In this document: in pieces, positions 60,308 to 64,000 of the stretch
Position numbering within the stretch: position 1 is the stretch's first letter
Layout of the letters: the number at the start of each line of letters is the position of its first letter
Source: Bacteriovoracaceae bacterium
GTDB taxonomy: Bacteria > Bdellovibrionota > Bacteriovoracia > Bacteriovoracales > Bacteriovoracaceae
Direction: 5' to 3'
Length of the DNA stretch: 64,000 bases
NCBI GenBank assembly: GCA_016784965.1
Contig: JADHTQ010000019.1
Location: forward strand, 1-64,000
The notes under the pieces: generated by a model
The model's database searches: none
What the model saw: only the letters and a program-made list of their open reading frames with translations
Told to the model about the DNA's origin: nothing
Program-made: the position numbers and the translations under genes

Positions 60308-60459
60308 GGTTTCCCCCAATTGGTGTGCTTATTTTTATATAAGTATTAACTTATATCTCAAGCTAATAGCTAACATAGGTTTTACTAAAACAAAAATTAT
60401 TCATTCTAACTTTTTGAATTAGTGAAAGTAATCTTAAGTGGGAAAAAGTGAGCTATGTG

Positions 60460-60822
60460 CTATAACTTAGAAACGGATATGCCTCCAGATGAAACACCTT
60501 TTAAGACTGTAATTACCACACCCCTGTTTTTATCAACAATATTACAAAGTAGCGACTCACCGAGCAGTGGCCTATCTTCGAGAGCAGATACAAAATCTAT
60601 CTGCCCGGCTTCTAGGGCAAGCTCGCTTTTGTTTTCTACCCTTATAGAGGCAACATCAAAGTCGTATTGTCCTCGATAACTATACATGAACAGATCGCGC
60701 CCCTCATCATATGTAACATCTATTTGATCTTTACCAGGAATTAGCATATCAAATATCCAACCGCCTACAGTTGATGTTGTCTTGTCAAATTTAAAGGTCT
60801 GTATATGCTTGATGTTCTCCAT
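60460..60822 (-). CDS. Small cytoplasmic protein of unknown function, 120 aa
   Basis: A short soluble chain with no signal peptide or membrane segment: FDKTTSTVGGWIFDMLIPGK, FMYSYRGQYDFDVASIRVEN and RPLLGESLLCNIVDKNRGVV. It has a plausible ribosome site (GGGAG) before the ATG. The pattern is mixed alpha-beta. I do not recognise it. It lies between recX and a small secreted protein, all on the minus strand, with 150-base gaps, so it is probably its own unit. Confidence 0.65.
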   Translation of the reverse strand: MENIKHIQTFKFDKTTSTVGGWIFDMLIPGKDQIDVTYDEGRDLFMYSYRGQYDFDVASIRVENKSELALEAGQIDFVSALEDRPLLGESLLCNIVDKNRGVVITVLKGVSSGGISVSKL

Positions 60823-60934
60823 TTTTAAAACTCCCGGTTAAATTTATTAAGTAAGTTAATAGAAGGATTATATCAGATTCAAAAAAGTTATCAAATTTCA
60901 CCACGGATTGAAATAGGTGCCCAAAAAACTTTAG

Positions 60935-61414
60935 TCATCTATTGTGTGTACTGCTTAATATTGACGAAACTAAATCAAAAGCAACAGAGCAATCATGTCC
61001 CTTACTGGCCAAAAACAGTAAGAGCTTACTTTTAATTTTTGTTATTTCTGGAATACTCATGGCTTCTAGGTTTGCATATTTTTGTAGTTTTTTCACCACA
61101 AGTTCCTGCATTTGACTGGCCTGGGTCACACCGAACTCACTAAAAACATCCTCAATCGCTTGCCTAGATACTTGAACATCTTCTTGCTGTAGCTTTTGTT
61201 GAATGAAATATATCGAGCAATTTTTGCGCATTAGTCCCTTGATTCTTGCGTATACATATCTGCTTTCACAAAAATATTTTTTAGCCTCTAGTTTTGTAAT
61301 TGCATCTTCAGCATCATATTGCAAAAACCCGTGTTTTTGCAATAACTGCATTAATTTTGCTTTTGAATAATCTCTTTTGGTAATCAATTTTAAGGCACAA
61401 CTGTATGCAGACAT
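60935..61414 (-). CDS. recX: RecX-family regulator of RecA, 159 aa
   Basis: RecX three-helix repeats are visible: CALKLITKRDYSKAKLMQLL, then YVYARIKGLMRKNCSIYFIQ and KLQQEDVQVSRQAIEDVFSE. Length and layout are standard. It sits 81 bases downstream of recA on the same strand, the classical recA-recX order. RecX binds RecA filaments and tempers strand exchange and the SOS response in the cytoplasm. Confidence 0.9.
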   Translation of the reverse strand: MSAYSCALKLITKRDYSKAKLMQLLQKHGFLQYDAEDAITKLEAKKYFCESRYVYARIKGLMRKNCSIYFIQQKLQQEDVQVSRQAIEDVFSEFGVTQASQMQELVVKKLQKYANLEAMSIPEITKIKSKLLLFLASKGHDCSVAFDLVSSILSSTHNR

Positions 61415-61495
61415 CTTATGTCATCCACTTGTAGGGGACCTCTTCTAAAGCATCTATTGATTCCAGCAAATACCAAAAAGAGGGCCCATATTCTT

Positions 61496-62629
61496 CTACT
61501 GTAGTGTTGTTTGTGTATTTTTGCTCGCCGTATTATTTTTACCGGCTTTGTGTTGGACTACTTCGTTTACTTTTTGCGTGGCAGCAGCATTCTTTTGATC
61601 GTTGATAATTCCGTATTTAACAAGAATTTTGTGTTGAATCTCATTCATGATGTTTGTATGTTCTGCCAAAAAGCGCTTGGAATTTTCTCGCCCTTGGCCC
61701 ACCTTAGAGTTGTTGTAGGAAAACCAAGAACCGGCCTTTTCAATTAGCCCATTGGTAACCGCAAGGTCTAAGAGATCTCCCGTTTTGGAAATACCTTCGC
61801 CAAACATAATATCAAATTCTACACTTTTAAATGGTGGGGCCACTTTATTTTTAGCAATTTTAACTCTGGTACGGTTACCAATAATATTGTCTCCATCTTT
61901 AATGGCACCAATTCTGCGAATATCAACTCTCACTGAGGAGTAAAACTTAAGGGCATTACCACCAGTAGTCGTCTCTGGATTGCCAAACATAACACCAATT
62001 TTCATTCTTAGTTGATTGATAAATATAACAGTAGTATTAGAGCGCGAAATAGAACTGGTAAGCTTTCTTAAAGCTTGAGACATTAGCCTGGCCTGAAGTC
62101 CCATGTGCGAATCTCCCATATCTCCCTCTAACTCTGCTCTAGGAGTTAGTGCAGCAACAGAGTCAATAACAAGCAGGTCTACAGCTCCAGAGCGCACGAG
62201 CATGTCAGTAATTTCTAAGGCCTGTTCCCCACTATCAGGTTGAGAGATGAGCAAATTGGGGATATCTACCCCTAAATCAGAAGCATAGGAGGTATCCAGC
62301 GCGTGTTCTGCATCTATGAAGGCAACAGTGCCCCCTTGCTTTTGGCACTCCGCTGCCACATGTAGTGTAAGTGTGGTCTTGCCCGAAGATTCAGGGCCAT
62401 AAACTTCAACAATTCTCCCTTTGGGAATCCCTCCAATTCCTAGTGCCAGGTCTAGTCCCAAACACCCAGTCGAAATAACGGGAATTTTTTCTTGGTTTTT
62501 TTTATCGCCAAGTTTCATTATTGCACCCTTACCAAACTGCTTTTCAATACCGGAAAGGGCAAGGTCTAATGCCTTGACTCGATTTGCATTTACATTCTGC
62601 GATGATGAAGAAAGTCCCGTTGTTGCCAT
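61496..62629 (-). CDS. recA: RecA recombinase, 377 aa
   Basis: Walker [11 protein letters not shown] (about 78-87), [11 protein letters not shown], Walker [20 protein letters not shown] and the L2 loop [20 protein letters not shown] are all present. The N-terminus has about 14 extra residues ([13 protein letters not shown]) and the C-terminus a Lys/Asn/Thr-rich tail (about 345-377). RecA forms the ssDNA filament for homologous recombination and SOS induction. I found no E. coli-type or TTAC-N3-GTAA LexA box in the 220 bases upstream. Confidence 0.99.
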   Translation of the reverse strand: MATTGLSSSSQNVNANRVKALDLALSGIEKQFGKGAIMKLGDKKNQEKIPVISTGCLGLDLALGIGGIPKGRIVEVYGPESSGKTTLTLHVAAECQKQGGTVAFIDAEHALDTSYASDLGVDIPNLLISQPDSGEQALEITDMLVRSGAVDLLVIDSVAALTPRAELEGDMGDSHMGLQARLMSQALRKLTSSISRSNTTVIFINQLRMKIGVMFGNPETTTGGNALKFYSSVRVDIRRIGAIKDGDNIIGNRTRVKIAKNKVAPPFKSVEFDIMFGEGISKTGDLLDLAVTNGLIEKAGSWFSYNNSKVGQGRENSKRFLAEHTNIMNEIQHKILVKYGIINDQKNAAATQKVNEVVQHKAGKNNTASKNTQTTLQ

Positions 62630-62851
62630 TTCTTTTAACTCCTATCTAAATTGTTATCTTTTATGCAGACAAAAACTTATCATGTCCTTGACTGCCTTGG
62701 TAACCCATTATTGCCTAAAAGTGTTCAAAACTATTATTATCAACACCTTGAAATTATTGCTCATCCTGTCAGCAATGATCAAAAATTGAGTTCGCAATAG
62801 TCAAATTTTTACTGCAGCCATAAGAACATGTTAGCGTAAGTTGTGCGTAAG

Positions 62852-63328
62852 TCAAGAAAAATTATATTTTTCCCAAAGAAAAATGATTAGCAGGAATGTC
62901 GCTCCTGAATATAGTCCTGCTACGACATCATCGAGAATGGTACCGGCACCATGCTTTATCTGTTTATCAAAATAAATAGCAGGCCACAATTTTGAAATAT
63001 CAAAAAAGCGAAAAAGTAAAAATTGAATAAACAGGTAGCCAAAATCAGCAGTGGGAAAAAAGGACCAAGTCAAAACCATGCCCAAAACTTCGTCCATCAC
63101 GATCCATGAAGGATCATGTACCTGGTACTGCTGCTGCATAGACTCTGCGATGAAACATGCTGCAATCACTGATATGACGATTAACGGCCAAACGACGTAC
63201 ATGTTCACATGAAGTAGGGCCAACAAGTACAAAAATGGTAAAGTAAAAAAACTACCAACAGTTCCTGGAGCAAAGGGCGCAAAGCCTATCCCAAAAAAAG
63301 TTAAAAACAATATCTGAGGTCGCTTCAA
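62852..63328 (-). CDS. pgpA: Phosphatidylglycerophosphatase A, 158 aa
   Basis: Four hydrophobic helices and the PgpA signatures GFAPFAPGTVGSFFTLPF near the N-terminus, DPSWIVMDEVLGM in the middle and HGAGTILDDVVAGLYSG near the C-terminus, the latter holding catalytic Asp residues. It makes phosphatidylglycerol from PG-phosphate in the inner membrane. It is 222 bases upstream of recA on the same strand. A divergent gene begins at 63416. Confidence 0.95.
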   Translation of the reverse strand: MKRPQILFLTFFGIGFAPFAPGTVGSFFTLPFLYLLALLHVNMYVVWPLIVISVIAACFIAESMQQQYQVHDPSWIVMDEVLGMVLTWSFFPTADFGYLFIQFLLFRFFDISKLWPAIYFDKQIKHGAGTILDDVVAGLYSGATFLLIIFLWEKYNFS

Positions 63329-63415
63329 GCTCGGTTTAGGCGATTTAGAGTTATTTATTTGTTTTATGAATTTTTTCTCCTAGTTTTTATTGTAATTTTA
63401 GTGTATTTACAATTG

Positions 63416-64000
63416 ATGGAAAGACCAAGCTATTTATCAAAATATCTTTTTGATTGGCAATTATTAGACGTCATCATCGGGGGAAAGTCCCCTCTTGATT
63501 CGAAGGTCTTTGTCGGCGCGTCAATAGATAAGGAACAGGTATATTCATTTTTACATACATATGGTCTAAGTCCCGAGGACCCCGTTTCCAAAGCTGAAAT
63601 ATTTGGTAACTTTCAAGAAGCACTTCAATTTATAAAGAGATATTTTTTAAAAGAGGGCAACCCAGACGGGCTGGATATAAAAATACCTAATTCACTCTAC
63701 ATGATAAATGAAATCAGCGATTTGTTTCTAATGGCGTCTGTTAATTCTTCTAACATTGAAGAACAACTTTGGGCCGAAGTTATATTTAAAGTAATGCACA
63801 CGATATTACATGCTGACAAAGATCTCAGATCCAATTATTTTTCTGTAATCCAAACCCAAATTTTTGACAAATTTTATAAATATATTTCTAGAGATAACAA
63901 CCAAAAGCTAGTGTTGGGTAAAACGAGTTCCGGAGTCGGTATCTCTTTAGTTGACTTTCAGACTAAGGCCAAAAAAACCAGAAACAGCATAATTATTAAA
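63416..64000 (+). CDS. Conserved hypothetical protein, cut by the window edge
   Basis: An ATG at 63416 (with an in-frame TTG just before it) opens a frame to the end of the window, 195 codons. Typical pieces are FDWQLLDVIIGGKSPLDSK, AEVIFKVMHTILHADKDLR, NYFSVIQTQIFDKFYKYISR and VDFQTKAKKTRNSIIIK. From memory this resembles the TIGR04552/TIGR04562-type proteins of Myxococcota and Bdellovibrionota, function unknown. No strong ribosome site is visible, so the start is uncertain. Divergent from pgpA. Cytoplasmic, no signal peptide. Confidence 0.7.
   Translation, partial: MERPSYLSKYLFDWQLLDVIIGGKSPLDSKVFVGASIDKEQVYSFLHTYGLSPEDPVSKAEIFGNFQEALQFIKRYFLKEGNPDGLDIKIPNSLYMINEISDLFLMASVNSSNIEEQLWAEVIFKVMHTILHADKDLRSNYFSVIQTQIFDKFYKYISRDNNQKLVLGKTSSGVGISLVDFQTKAKKTRNSIIIK

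Noticed and set aside
62630-62851. LexA box upstream of recA
   Set aside because: Neither a CTGT-N8-ACAG nor a TTAC-N3-GTAA site was found by eye.

Overview
The window looks like one chromosomal segment of a low-GC (roughly 38-40 %, judged by eye) diderm bacterium. It has many lipoproteins with lipoboxes, outer-membrane beta-barrel candidates, a BamE-like lipoprotein, UppP, PgpA, a two-subunit class I fumarase and a large BatA/B/C/D/E-MoxR operon. This mix, and the many secreted proteins of unknown function, suggest Bdellovibrionota (Bacteriovorax-like predators). That placement is inference; no rRNA is present.

Layout. 1-2000: debris region with a gene remnant carrying an in-frame stop, a small gene, an XRE regulator with operator-like repeats, and tRNA-Cys(GCA). 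1965-7862: secreted or anchored proteins of unknown function. 7961-20219: minus-strand operon of a TlpA-BatD fusion, MoxR, DUF58, parvulin PPIase, BatD-like protein, BatA, BatB-BatC fusion, BatD, BatE and a MATE exporter, read from a promoter at about 20285-20312. 20351-23080: E2-type acyltransferase, alpha/beta hydrolase and a cysteine-peptidase-like lipoprotein. 23106-27838: YchJ, secreted proteins, a large NlpC/P60-like protein with an EP-repeat, and two small lipoproteins. 27927-31745: accessory region with a RAYT-like transposase, a four-helix-bundle protein behind a 27-bp hairpin, and three copies of a composite GTGATCA/TTCCTG repeat. 31749-38477: UvrD/Rep helicase, a secreted caspase-like candidate, fumarase and MetRS. 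38507-50433: CBS protein, envelope and secreted proteins, an M36-like metallopeptidase lipoprotein and a 1.1-kb-codon coiled-coil protein. 50619-57393: membrane protein, PhnD-like protein with hybrid histidine kinase, UppP, BamE-like lipoprotein, crotonase. 57419-64000: small proteins, a duplicated HD-like periplasmic protein, RecX, RecA, PgpA and the start of a further gene.

Most notable. (1) A RAYT gene sits among inverted and direct copies of a composite repeat. (2) Three genes (at 1965, 22070 and 27422) appear to start at ATA, CTG and ATT: each has a Shine-Dalgarno match at normal spacing and a convincing membrane or lipoprotein signal, but no ATG/GTG/TTG where one is needed. (3) The Bat operon contains a TlpA-BatD fusion and an embedded parvulin. 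Product names come from motif recognition by eye; no database search was run.
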